Positions 36,120 through 44,512 of a stretch of 64,000 bases of DNA are shown piece after piece. This DNA is from Streptomyces sp. NBC_00569 (GTDB lineage Bacteria > Actinomycetota > Actinomycetes > Streptomycetales > Streptomycetaceae), in contig NZ_CP107783.1 of assembly GCF_036345255.1 (NCBI RefSeq), positions 124,001-188,000 on the forward strand, written 5' to 3'. How positions within the stretch are numbered: position 1 is the first letter of the stretch; every line of letters begins with the position of its first letter. The position numbers were made by a program, and so were the translations under genes. The notes beneath the pieces were generated by a model. The model was not told the DNA's origin, did no database searches, and worked only from the letters and a program-made list of their open reading frames with translations.

Positions 36120-37004
36120 TCACCCCATATCGTCAAGCTTCTCGTAGAAGGACAAGAGGCCCTCTGCGAGCAAGTCGGGGCCCTCCATCGCCGCATAGTG
36201 GCCGATCCCTTCGAGGGAAAGGACACTGACGTCCCCGGCGACCTGGCGCAGGGTCGCCGGGGTGAACTCTCCCGATCTGCCGCTGGCGGCGAGCACGGGC
36301 ATGGGGAGTTTCCGGGATGCCAGTTGGCGGATTTCGTCGCCTTCCCGCAGCATCGATCGATACAGTCCGGCCGCGCCGTTGAACGCGTCAGGTCGTGCGT
36401 AGGAGCGGGCGAGTTCGTCGATGTCCTCGTCGGTGAACGCATCGGGGGTCACGCAGAGGGACGGGATCGCGTATTGCGCGAGGAATGCCCGTTCCCGTCC
36501 GGCGAGCAGCATTTCGGGGATGCCCGGGGCAGCGAGCACGCCGATGTGCCAGGCGCCGCCATGGGCAACGTCCGCCAGCTTTTCGACACCGAACCCGGGC
36601 AGCCCGGTCTCGATCGCCGCAAAGCTTCGCACGAGATCGGGGCGAGTGGCGGCGACACGGAACGTGGTGGGGCCACTGATGTCCTGGCCCATAAGGTGGA
36701 CGGGGCCCACGTCGAGCCGCGTGATCAGTTCACTCAGGTCCTGGGCCGCGGTCACGCTGTCGTGCGCTGTGGTCGCGGTGGCGGAGTCGCCGAAGCCGCG
36801 AAGGTCGGGGGCGAATACGCGGTGGCGCTCGCTGAGCAGGGGGATCAGCTTGCGAAAGACCCACCAGGTCTCAGGGAAGCCGTGGACCAGGACGACGGGC
36901 GAGCCGGCGGTTCCGGCCGATACGTAGTGCAGTTCGGTCCCGTTCACGCTGACACGGTGGTGCTCGACGCCCGCAATGCTGGAGCTGCCGGTAATGGGGT
37001 CCAT
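36120..37004 (-). CDS. alpha/beta hydrolase (epoxide-hydrolase-like)
   Basis: 294 residues from ATG 37004 behind GGGAG. Alpha/beta hydrolase core: SPVVLVHGFPETWWVFRKLI (oxyanion HGFPE), VFAPDLRGFGDSATA, the nucleophile elbow HLMGQDISGPTTFRVA with Asp in the GxD-x-SG context usual for epoxide hydrolases, and SLEGIGHYAAMEGP with the catalytic His. It is divergent from a MarR regulator, with two palindromes between them that overlap its promoter region, so it is probably repressed by it. Confidence 0.88.
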   Translation of the reverse strand: MDPITGSSSIAGVEHHRVSVNGTELHYVSAGTAGSPVVLVHGFPETWWVFRKLIPLLSERHRVFAPDLRGFGDSATATTAHDSVTAAQDLSELITRLDVGPVHLMGQDISGPTTFRVAATRPDLVRSFAAIETGLPGFGVEKLADVAHGGAWHIGVLAAPGIPEMLLAGRERAFLAQYAIPSLCVTPDAFTDEDIDELARSYARPDAFNGAAGLYRSMLREGDEIRQLASRKLPMPVLAASGRSGEFTPATLRQVAGDVSVLSLEGIGHYAAMEGPDLLAEGLLSFYEKLDDMG

Positions 37005-37023
37005 CGTTCTCCCGGATTCGATC

Positions 37024-37066
37024 GACAACATGGTTGTCAATCTACAGATCGACAACATAGTTGTCG
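37024..37066. promoter_or_regulatory. double palindromic MarR operator
   Basis: GACAACATGGTTGTC (37024-37038) and CGACAACATAGTTGTCG (37050-37066) are two near-identical palindromes, centre to centre 27 bp, in the 89-bp gap between the divergent hydrolase and marR genes. This is the typical layout for a MarR dimer pair that represses both genes. Confidence 0.85.
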
Positions 37067-37093
37067 ACCTCCGTTTCTCGTACACTCCGTCGC

Positions 37094-37576
37094 ATGGCAC
37101 GTTCCTCCGGCGCTGAACTCGCACTGCTGCTCCTCGGCGGCTTCCAGTCGATGGTCGACGACGTCCACAGCGAACTGGCGCACCGCGGACACCCGGGCGT
37201 GCGCGCATCGCATGAGTTCGCCCTGCGTGCCATCGACGAGGGAGCGGACACAGCCTCGGAGCTCGGCCGCCGACTCTCGGTCACCAAACAGGGTGCGGCT
37301 CGGACGATCACCGCACTGGAGAAGCTCGGATACGTCGAGCGGGAGCCGGACCCGAGCGACGCCCGCCTCAAGCGGCTGCGCGTCACCGACCGCGGCCACG
37401 ACATGATGACGCTCGGCGCCTCCCTCTTCGACGATGTGCGCGAGCGCTGGGCGGCGCATATGGGGCCCGACCAACTCAAGGCCCTTGAAGCACACCTGAC
37501 CCAGCTCGTCGCCAACCGGCCGTCGAGCGCCGAAGCCGCGGCACGACTCAATGAGGATCTCGGCGAGACCACCTAA
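37094..37576 (+). CDS. MarR family transcriptional regulator
   Basis: 160 residues from ATG 37094. Winged helix-turn-helix: SELGRRLSVTKQGAARTITA is the recognition helix, LEKLGYVEREPDPSDARLKR the wing with the conserved D-R-K. Helical dimerisation ends flank it. It is divergent from the hydrolase gene with a double operator. Ligand unknown; control of the hydrolase gene and itself is inferred from layout. Confidence 0.92.
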   Translation: MARSSGAELALLLLGGFQSMVDDVHSELAHRGHPGVRASHEFALRAIDEGADTASELGRRLSVTKQGAARTITALEKLGYVEREPDPSDARLKRLRVTDRGHDMMTLGASLFDDVRERWAAHMGPDQLKALEAHLTQLVANRPSSAEAAARLNEDLGETT

Positions 37577-38000
37577 GGACGACCGCCCATGACACGTCGG
37601 CCCGCCGCCGTCCACGTACCACGCTCCAGAATGGGTGCATCTGCAACTCCTTCGATCGTCACGCCACACCCACGCGGCCAAAGCTCGGTCCATGTGCCCT
37701 GTGCACCGCGCCCGAACCAGACAGCGCTATTCGGGCCACAGGACCGGTCGTCCCACTTCTCTCGAAGCCCGGGAAAGCACCGATTCCGCCGCAGCCAGCT
37801 GCCCTGGCAGGACCTGGTCAGAAGCAACCGCCGTACCTTTCGGGCGCTACGCGGCTCCACCTCGTAACCCTCCGTTCTGGCACCATGGCCAACTGAACGG
37901 CGTTCTCACCGAGATGGCCGCACCGTACTGAAGGTTCCTGACCGGACATCTTGCGACCGCCTCTTGGAGCTGAGTCGGTTCCGGGCAGTGTCAGACCTGC
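37577..38000. other. no supportable gene
   Basis: Only short overlapping frames; nothing recognisable. The last part precedes the unknown/Fic gene pair. Confidence 0.5.
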
Positions 38001-38795
38001 GTGTCACCGAAGCAGATCAAGGGCGCCGGAAACTTACGGGCCAAAGGCGCGCGGCTTTGGCATGATCGCTCCGTTGTCCTGCCCCGCCCGTTCTGGAGGA
38101 ACGCCACGGCTATCAATGACGAGCTCGCACCGGCCTGGTTGCCGTGGTCTGCCGTCGATCCCGATCGAATTGCCTTCGTCTGGAACGATGAGGAGGACTC
38201 CCAGGTCGCCGCGACGATCGCCTCGATGGTGCCCGCGGCCGGTGCCGGGTGGGAAGAGAAGCATCGCTTCACCACCGAGGTGACGGTGCTTTTGGCAGCC
38301 CGATACGGTCGGTGGACCTGCGGATGGCACTGGGCGGTCGGCGAGGGCGGTGGGGGCGGTGTCGTCACCAGCTGGTGCTGCGACTCTCATTCCATCGGTG
38401 AGCGCGCCGCGACTGCCGACAAGGTGATCGCGTCGTTGCTGGAGTGGCGCGACTGGCTGGAAGAACTGGCCGAGCGGTTTGCCCAGTTGGCGCCGCCTTC
38501 CGGAGCGGACGCCGAGGAGCGCAGCTGGCACCTGGAGCGGGCCGCCACCCGATTGGTGACAGTGGTCGTGGACCGCACAGGTGCCGAATGCGGTTGGTAC
38601 GGCCTCTGTCACACGGTGCTGACCTGGTTTCTCTCTTCGACGGGCATGAGGCCGGAAGCCGCGAGGGACGCGGTCGAGACCGCGATCGGTGGACGGTTCG
38701 AGAGCTGGACGCAACCGTCGCCGATGCTGGTCGAGAATGTGAGCGAGGGTCTCGCCGTGGGCCTGACCGGAGAGCGAGCCTACCGTGACCGCTGA
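38001..38795 (+). CDS. unknown protein encoded with Fic
   Basis: 264 residues from a GTG at 38001 (start uncertain; no clear ribosome site). No family recognised. Visible segments include NDELAPAWLPWSAVDPDRIA, TSWCCDSHSIGERAATADKV and the Trp/Cys-rich TCGWHWAVGEGGGGG. Helical C-terminal half. Its end overlaps the start of the Fic gene by 11 bases, so the two are translated together and the protein may modify or restrain Fic, as small partners do in other Fic modules; that is inference. Confidence 0.65.
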   Translation: MSPKQIKGAGNLRAKGARLWHDRSVVLPRPFWRNATAINDELAPAWLPWSAVDPDRIAFVWNDEEDSQVAATIASMVPAAGAGWEEKHRFTTEVTVLLAARYGRWTCGWHWAVGEGGGGGVVTSWCCDSHSIGERAATADKVIASLLEWRDWLEELAERFAQLAPPSGADAEERSWHLERAATRLVTVVVDRTGAECGWYGLCHTVLTWFLSSTGMRPEAARDAVETAIGGRFESWTQPSPMLVENVSEGLAVGLTGERAYRDR

Positions 38796-39558
38796 TGCCT
38801 TGGCTGCGTGGTGCCATGTCAGGAACCAGGTCAATTGGATTTCCGCGGCGGGTGAGACGCCGGCTCCGGTCGAGGCAGCTGTGGACGGCTTCGGCAACTG
38901 GTGCGTTGCGGGAGAGCGTTCCACCGATTCGGCCCGAGCCGACCGATTGCTTGCGGCCCTGGCTCAGGCCCACGCAGACGCATCGCGGAGGCGCCCCCTC
39001 ACTCTCCAGCTGCTGACTGAATGGCAGCAGCTTGTCCTCGGTCTGCCTGAGGTTTCGTTCCGACAAGGCGACGCCTTCGCCAAGGGTGGCCGGGAGCGGT
39101 ACGCACTCACCCCACGCACTCGGCGGGACTTTGAGCGTTGTCTGCGTGACAGCGCCGACCAGCGGGTACCCCTGCCGTCGCGCGCGGCCAGGGCCTACCT
39201 GGACGTGGCGTTCTTCCATCCCTTCGCTGACGGTAACGCCCGGCTCGCCATGCTCACCCTCGCCTATGTCCTGGAGCTGGAGGGAGTACGGCTGGATGAG
39301 GTCGGTCCCCTGCAGGTCACGCGTTACGCGGACGACGCCGCCGGCGCAGCTGACCTGGCTGTCCTGATCTCTGTACTCATCCGCTCGACCCACGGCCGGA
39401 CAGCCGGAGCCAGGCCGGAGGGAGCCGGTTCAAGACCGACGGCAGCTGACGGCGCGCATACTGCTCACCGTGTTCTGCCGGGCTGCTCTACGTGGCATCC
39501 CCCCGGCCCGTCGAGGTGGCCCACTGCCGGAACAGGCTCAGCACTTCACCGAGGTTGA
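38785..39558 (+). CDS. Fic-domain protein
   Basis: Up to 257 residues from GTG 38785. The Fic core is AYLDVAFFHPFADGNARLAM with the motif HPFADGNAR: the catalytic His, acidic residue and anion-binding Gly-Asn are present; the second Gly of GNGR is Ala and the last Arg is not in place. Upstream helices contain LQLLTEWQQLVLGLPEVSFR and a flap-like FRQGDAFAKGG. Fic proteins transfer AMP or other phosphates to Tyr/Thr/Ser. I see no inhibitory S/T-x-x-x-E/D-G/N-helix with certainty. The last 50 residues are low-complexity, and the final 71 bases overlap the facing Imm53 gene, so the true C-terminus may differ. Confidence 0.8.
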   Translation: MTADALAAWCHVRNQVNWISAAGETPAPVEAAVDGFGNWCVAGERSTDSARADRLLAALAQAHADASRRRPLTLQLLTEWQQLVLGLPEVSFRQGDAFAKGGRERYALTPRTRRDFERCLRDSADQRVPLPSRAARAYLDVAFFHPFADGNARLAMLTLAYVLELEGVRLDEVGPLQVTRYADDAAGAADLAVLISVLIRSTHGRTAGARPEGAGSRPTAADGAHTAHRVLPGCSTWHPPGPSRWPTAGTGSALHRG

Positions 39559-39814
39559 GCGGACCGCATGCCGCTTGGAAGACGTCGTCCGACACCTTCG
39601 TCATCACCCAGTCGGAGTCGCTGCGTCGCAGGTCTGTCCGCGCGTAGGCCCGGCCGGCCAGTGAAGTCTCTTCAAGATCGATGTCCACTGTCCAGCCCGG
39701 GTTGTCGAGCGTTGCAATGCGCACGCCCCACTCGTGCTCCCAGTCACCGTCGCACTGGGCTGCGTACCACCGTTGCAGCCAGCTGAGTTCGTCACCCGTG
39801 TCCGTCACGGTCAC
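39488..39814 (-). CDS. Imm53-family immunity protein
   Basis: About 108 residues from GTG 39814. LSWLQRWYAAQCDGDWEHEW GVRIATLDNPGWTVDIDLEE is the signature of Imm53 immunity proteins of polymorphic toxin systems, which bind and neutralise a cognate toxin in the cytoplasm. No toxin is adjacent, so it appears to be an orphan. Its 5' side is only 6 bases from the target duplication of a transposable unit, so its native promoter has been displaced; the transposon end itself contains an AGGAG-like sequence before the start. It converges on and overlaps the Fic gene. Confidence 0.82.
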   Translation of the reverse strand: MTVTDTGDELSWLQRWYAAQCDGDWEHEWGVRIATLDNPGWTVDIDLEETSLAGRAYARTDLRRSDSDWVMTKVSDDVFQAACGPLNLGEVLSLFRQWATSTGRGDAT

Positions 39815-39968
39815 CGATCCTAAGGACTCCTAACAAAAGTTGTGGGCTTGACTGGTTAGAGGTCGGTGTCGTGCACGAGGCCACAGGGTAGCGGGACGCG
39901 GTCAGCCGCGTAATCGCACGTGAGAAACCCGGCGACGTCGGCGATCATCCCCGGGATACTGGTCGCCC

Positions 39969-40715
39969 ATGGATGAGGTCAAAGTCGTCGTCGCCCATTC
40001 CGAGCGCGCGACCCTGCGCGTCGGCGATGTGTTTCTGAAGGTGGACGCCGATCAGGCGCGCATCGACGTCGAGGTCGAGGCGATGTCCCTCGCGCCAGTC
40101 CCAACCCCGGAGGTCCTGTGGCGCAAGCCGCCCGTGCTCGCGATCGCCGCACTTCCGGGGACGACGCTTGGGCGCCTCGGTGGGCCGTCGACCGGGTCGC
40201 CGGCGGCGTGGGCCGCGGCGGGGGCCACCATCCGGAAGTTGCACGATGCGCCGCTGCCGTCCCGGCCGGGCCAGGCCGGCCGGAGCATCGTCGCGTTGGT
40301 GACGGAACTCGACGACGAGTGCGAGTTGCTCGTGGCGAACGGCGTCCTGCCCGCGGACCTGGTCACCCGCAACCGCCAGGTCGCCGAGGCCGCGCTCCGG
40401 CCGTGGACTCCGGCGTTCACGCACGGCGACCTGCAGATCGCGCACGTCTTCGTCGACGGCGACGAGGTCACGGGCATCATCGACTGGTCCGAGGCGGGCC
40501 AGGGTGATGCCTTGTACGACCTCGCCACCTTCACGCTCGGACACGAGGAGCACCTTGACGACGTTATCGTCGGCTACGGCACCGACGTCGACCTCGACGT
40601 GATCCGCGCGTGGTGGTCGTTGCGAAGCCTGCTGGTGGTTCGCTGGCTGGTCGAGCATGGCTTCGACCCGTTCGCGCCGGGCTGTGAGGTCGACGTGCTG
40701 AGATCTCAGATGTGA
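39969..40715 (+). CDS. aminoglycoside phosphotransferase (APH)-like protein
   Basis: 248 residues from ATG 39969. The kinase-like core is PAFTHGDLQIAHVFVDGDEV with the Brenner motif (H-G-D; the usual metal-binding Asn position has His) and TGIIDWSEAGQGDALYDLAT with the DFG-equivalent Asp. The N-terminal lobe is short (VFLKVDADQARIDVEVEAMS). The family phosphorylates aminoglycosides or other small alcohols with ATP or GTP; resistance is possible but unproven. It lies inside a transposable unit between the outer terminal repeat and the IS. Confidence 0.85.
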   Translation: MDEVKVVVAHSERATLRVGDVFLKVDADQARIDVEVEAMSLAPVPTPEVLWRKPPVLAIAALPGTTLGRLGGPSTGSPAAWAAAGATIRKLHDAPLPSRPGQAGRSIVALVTELDDECELLVANGVLPADLVTRNRQVAEAALRPWTPAFTHGDLQIAHVFVDGDEVTGIIDWSEAGQGDALYDLATFTLGHEEHLDDVIVGYGTDVDLDVIRAWWSLRSLLVVRWLVEHGFDPFAPGCEVDVLRSQM

Positions 40716-40791
40716 GGCTGCGCGGGCCCGACTGCTGCGAGTGCGTTCTGACGCATCGAGCAGGCCATCTCCTGGGGCGCAACACCTACCC

Positions 40792-41669
40792 TTACTCCCG
40801 ACAAAGTGCAGTGCGGAGTCGTCGCCAGCAGATGACGGCGCAGCCGAGGGTGACGAACGCGTGGTGGATGTCGTCGCGGATCTCCCAACGGGTGCGCAGG
40901 CGGCGGAACCACTGCAGCAGCGCGATCGCTCCTTCCACGACCCAGCAGTAAACGCCTGGGCCGGAGCCGTGCCCGGGCCGCGCCGGACGATGTGCGGGGT
41001 GATCTGGAACCGGCGGACCTTGTACCGGTAGACCTCGTGGTCATAGCCGCGGTCGGCGTACAGGTGCTTGGGGCGGCGCAGTGGCTGGCCGCCCTTGCCG
41101 CGGATCGGCGGGACGGCCTGGACCAGCGGAATCAGTTGGGTGACATCGTTGCGGTTGCCGCCGGTCAGCGTCGTGGCCAGCGGGATGCCGTGCGCCTCGA
41201 CGATCACGTGGTGCTTGCTGCCAACCTTGCCCCGGTCCACCGGGGACGGACCGGTGGCCGGCCCGCCCTTCATCGCGCGGATGTGGCTGGAGTCGACTGC
41301 GGCGCGGGAGAAGTCCAGCAGGTCTGCGGCCTGCAGTTCGGAGAGCAGCAGCTCGTGCAGGCGCTGCCAGACCCCGGCCTCGTTCCGGTCCCGCAGCCGT
41401 CGCCAGCAGGTCATCCCCGAGCCGAAGCCCAGCTCCTGGGGCAGAAACTCCCAGCGGATCCCGGTGTAGAGAACGAACAGGATCCCGCACAGCACCTTGC
41501 GACTATCGAGCCGCTTACGAACCGGACGTCGCGGTTTACGCAGGATGACCGGCAGCAGCGGCTCAATGCGCGCCCACAGCTCGTCGTCGATCTCCCACGG
41601 CCTGGCAGCGGTCTTCCTCGTCTCGACTGGCTTGCACCCCCTTCGGCCAGCATCAACGAGAACTGACAC
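40792..41669 (-). pseudogene. IS5-family transposase, frameshifted
   Basis: Starts at GTG 41669. The frame contains WEIDDELWARIEPLLPVILR, LPQELGFGSGMTCWRRLRD, the first Asp in AAVDSSHIRAMKGG, PSPVDRGKVGSKHHVIVEA and HLYADRGYDHEVYRYKVRR with the second Asp. Near 40985 a one-base change breaks the frame; the adjacent frame continues YCWVVEGAIALLQWFRRLRT (with the catalytic Glu) to a stop at 40792. The element therefore looks immobile on its own unless the shift is a sequencing error. Confidence 0.85.
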
Positions 41670-41957
41670 GCCGTCATTCCCGGAGGTCCAGAAACCTCCT
41701 TTTGTTAGGAGTCCTAAGTGACCCATGAGAGGGCAGGTCCATGCCAGCACGGCACCCCGGGCACCTGAGCGACGGACCGCACATCGACGTCCGGGAACGG
41801 CACATCATCCAGCGAGCAGTCACCCACCAGCGAGGCATGGCCTGCCGGAACATTCCGTCACACGACTCGGTTACCTGGGATTCACGGAACTCCGGCCAGA
41901 TCCAGAACTTGAGATCGCCATCGGGCCTGCACGCTCGAGGATGGCGAAGGTTCACTG

Positions 41958-42404
41958 TCAACTGTGCCCTGCGAATGCTTCGTTCGTCAGCTCCTGCAGC
42001 TCAGCCAGCGGCATGTCGCGGAGGTGCTGTGTCAGCCCCCAACGGTGACCGAACGGGTCCAGCAGTTGCCCCTCTCGCTCGCCCCAGAAGGCGTCGTTCA
42101 AAGGGCGGATCACGGTGGCACCGGCATGGACGGCCCGCTGCCAGGCGGCGTCCACATCGTCGACATGCAGGTAGATGGCACCGCAGGTACCGCCGAAGTG
42201 CTCTGGTCCGAAGGACTTCAGCTCAGGGAACTCGTCGGCCAGCATCAGGGTGAGGGTCCCGATGCGGATCTGGACATGGATCAGTCGGCCGTCGGGCACC
42301 ACCAGCCTGGTGAGCTCCTCGGCTCCGAACGCCTTCTGATACCAGCTGGACGCCTCGTCCGTGCCGCGAGCGGTGAGGTGCAAGGTATGAGAAGTGAACG
42401 ACAT
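41958..42404 (-). CDS. VOC family (glyoxalase/PhnB-like) protein
   Basis: 148 residues from ATG 42404. PhnB-type VOC fold: TLHLTARGTDEASSWYQKAF GAEEL, GTLTLMLADEFPE, GAIYLHVDDVDAAWQRAVHA GATV, LLDPFGHRWGLTQHLRDMP. The last segment is typical of the group whose members follow SigJ-type sigma genes. It lies 123 bases downstream of the ECF factor on the same strand and may be in its operon. Substrate unknown. Confidence 0.87.
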   Translation of the reverse strand: MSFTSHTLHLTARGTDEASSWYQKAFGAEELTRLVVPDGRLIHVQIRIGTLTLMLADEFPELKSFGPEHFGGTCGAIYLHVDDVDAAWQRAVHAGATVIRPLNDAFWGEREGQLLDPFGHRWGLTQHLRDMPLAELQELTNEAFAGHS

Positions 42405-42527
42405 GGTCAGCCCTTTCTGAGATCTGGATCCTGGCCAGACAAGGCGGCGCATCGATGCGACGCGCAACCGGCTCGATGACTCGACGGCACAGCAGGGCGA
42501 GATGTCAGCTCCATCGGGGCAAGGAGG

Positions 42528-43460
42528 TCAACTGGCCCATGGCCGCAGCTTGTCCGGGTTGCGGATCGCCCAGATCCGTTGGATGTGGTCGTCGTCGATG
42601 TCGAACGCGTAGACGGTCAATACGTTGCCGCCCTTCATCGCGACGAGGCCCAGTTGGCCGTTGACCGTCCGTTCGACGAGGTCGAGTCGACCGGCGAGAC
42701 CCACCAGCCGCACGAGGAACTCCGCGACGGCTTCACGGCCTCGGACCGGGACCGGCGACGCCATCGCGCGACCGCCACCGTCGGCTACCGCGACTATTGA
42801 CGGGTCCAGCAGCTTCACCAGGGCATCCACGTCTTTGGCCTGCCATGCCCGCCGGAAGTCACGAACGATCGCAGCACGCCGCGGCGCCCCCGCACCACGG
42901 CTGCGGGCAGCGGCCACCCTCCGACGACCTGCGGAGGCCAGTTCCCGGCAGGCACCCGGTGTTCGGCCGACGATCTCGGCCACTTCACGAAACGGCACCC
43001 GGAACACATCGTGCAACATGAAGGCGACGCGTTCGGCCGGTGTCATCGCGTCGAGGACGACCAGGAACGCCATCTCGACGGACTCATCCAACGTGATGTG
43101 GTCGGCCGGATCATCCGCCGTCGACCCGAGCGAGAGCCCGCTCCACTCCGCACGAACCGGCAGCGGCTCGGGGATCCATGCGCCGACATAGCGTTCGCGA
43201 CGTACACGTGCCGAACGGAGTTGGTCGAGGCAGATCCGGCTCACAACGGTGGTCAGCCAGGCGCCTGGAGAGGCGATCCCTTCGCGGCGCGCCTCGGAAA
43301 GCGCGAACCAGCGAGCGTAGGCCTCCTGGACGGCGTCTTCCGCCTCGGTCAGCGAGCCGAGGAGCCGATAGGCAACATTCGCGAGGACGCCACGTTCGGA
43401 ATCGAACAGGTAGCCGTCCGGCCGCACCGGAGGCTCGTCGTCTCTGCCTGTGATCTTCAT
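42528..43460 (-). CDS. ECF41 (SigJ-type) RNA polymerase sigma factor
   Basis: 310 residues from ATG 43460, behind GGAACAGGA. Region 2: VLANVAYRLLGSLTEAEDAV QEAYARW; region 4: MTPAERVAFMLHDVFRVPFR EVAEIVGRTPGACRELASAG. The linker contains WIPEPLP and the SnoaL-like C-terminus has IVAVADGGG and a terminal NPDKLRPW, the ECF41 regulatory signature. The frame stays open upstream to 43733, but the added residues do not match the family. No clear ECF41 promoter is visible here, unlike at 26946. The VOC gene follows. Confidence 0.9.
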   Translation of the reverse strand: MKITGRDDEPPVRPDGYLFDSERGVLANVAYRLLGSLTEAEDAVQEAYARWFALSEARREGIASPGAWLTTVVSRICLDQLRSARVRRERYVGAWIPEPLPVRAEWSGLSLGSTADDPADHITLDESVEMAFLVVLDAMTPAERVAFMLHDVFRVPFREVAEIVGRTPGACRELASAGRRRVAAARSRGAGAPRRAAIVRDFRRAWQAKDVDALVKLLDPSIVAVADGGGRAMASPVPVRGREAVAEFLVRLVGLAGRLDLVERTVNGQLGLVAMKGGNVLTVYAFDIDDDHIQRIWAIRNPDKLRPWAS

Positions 43461-43669
43461 CGGTCCTGTTCCCCCAGTCTCCACGTACGAGTCTCCTCGT
43501 TCACACGACGAATCAGGACCCATCGATGTCAGCCGTCGACGCGGCTCGCCGGTCTTCTCATCGCCTCGGGCGCTGCGCCGTCGGTTCGGCTTGTCGGCGA
43601 ACCTGTCGAACGCAACGGCGACGGAGTGCTCCACGGGGCGCCACACCGTGCGCGGCAGGCGAAGGCAGT

Positions 43670-43959
43670 ACCTGTGACCTACGCATTCGCGGTCCAGTCG
43701 CCGGGCGGCGGCGAGTGGGGTGTTCCGCGACAAAACATCCGGCTCGTCCGGCAGCTTGCGGTCCGGCTGCTACGACGCACGGGGCGCCCACGTGCGCGGC
43801 ACGTACGCGAAGCCGCAGGGATCCAGCGGTGGGCGGACGAGCCGGGCGCGTGGGCTCAGACGCTGGAGCGGTTCGGGTTCACCGACGTCGCGGCCCGCGT
43901 CGCGCCCGCCCCCCAGGATCAGGAGCTGGGCACGCTGCTCGTCACCGGCCGGCGTTGAC
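43670..43959 (+). pseudogene. SAM methyltransferase, C-terminal fragment
   Basis: The plus frame ending at 43959 reads IQRWADEPGAWAQTLERFGF TDVAARV and DQELGTLLVTGRR, the characteristic C-terminal end of a group of Streptomyces class I SAM-dependent methyltransferases. The Rossmann core with the SAM-binding motif is not present upstream. Confidence 0.6.
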
Positions 43960-44177
43960 CTAGCGGACGATGTCCCCCCTGCGTCGTCGCTCGCGCTGAG
44001 GAGGCGGACCTGGCGCATGTTGCCGCCGCCGTGGGAGACGTTCATCATCACCGAGGGGTTGTGGTCGTCGGAGGCTCTCGGCGCGCTCCCCTCGAACGTG
44101 CCACCTTCCACGACCCAGTTCGACGGCCCTATTTAGCCGGTCCATGTATCGGCGCCGGCCCAGTTCCCGATCACCGG

Positions 44178-44414
44178 TTACCCGCCCTTGCGGCGGATCC
44201 AGGCCTCGTCGTCGAGCAGGAGACAGGTGTTCTCCCTCAACTGGATCATCGGCTTGCGGACTTGCTGGCATTCCTTCAGTTCGCGCACGCTGGGCCGGAT
44301 GCGTATGCAGCCCCGGTTCTCGTTGGCGGCGACCTCGTCGATGGCGACCTGGAAGGCGAGGTTGTCGGCCAGGGCGACCTCGTCGGACACATTCGTGCGC
44401 GAGGCAGCGCCCAT
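44178..44414 (-). CDS. small hypothetical protein
   Basis: 78 residues from ATG 44414, with AGGAG six bases before it. MGAASRTNVSDEVALADNLA, then NRGCIRIRPSVRELKECQQV R. The tidy ribosome site and codon bias support a real gene. No family recognised; cytoplasmic by composition. Confidence 0.6.
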   Translation of the reverse strand: MGAASRTNVSDEVALADNLAFQVAIDEVAANENRGCIRIRPSVRELKECQQVRKPMIQLRENTCLLLDDEAWIRRKGG

Positions 44415-44512
44415 CTCGTGCTCCTGGGGCATCGACTGCGGAGCCGGCGGGCGGGCAAGGGCGCGCGGCCCGGGTGCCCGCCCGCCGGAGCTCAGGCTCA
44501 GTCGGCCGAGGG

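Larger units (their letters stand above)
39824..41714. mobile_element. 1.9-kb IS5-type transposable unit carrying an aph-like gene
   Basis: GGACTCCTAACAAAAG at 39824-39839 is the exact complement of the right end at 41699-41714. TAA is duplicated outside both ends (39821-39823 and 41715-41717). The unit holds an aph-like gene and a frameshifted transposase. Between them, at about 40790-40806, CCTTACTCCCGACAAAG resembles the terminal repeat and overlaps the transposase stop, as the original left end of a plain IS would. The outer ends with a shared target duplication indicate that the larger unit moved as one. Confidence 0.8.

Noticed and set aside
36099..37406. 435-codon plus-strand frame
   Set aside because: Antisense to the hydrolase gene and out of frame with marR.
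43977..44111. Minus-strand start MEGGTFEGSAPRASDDHN
   Set aside because: The frame is open but the plus strand is equally open, and there is no ribosome site or family match.
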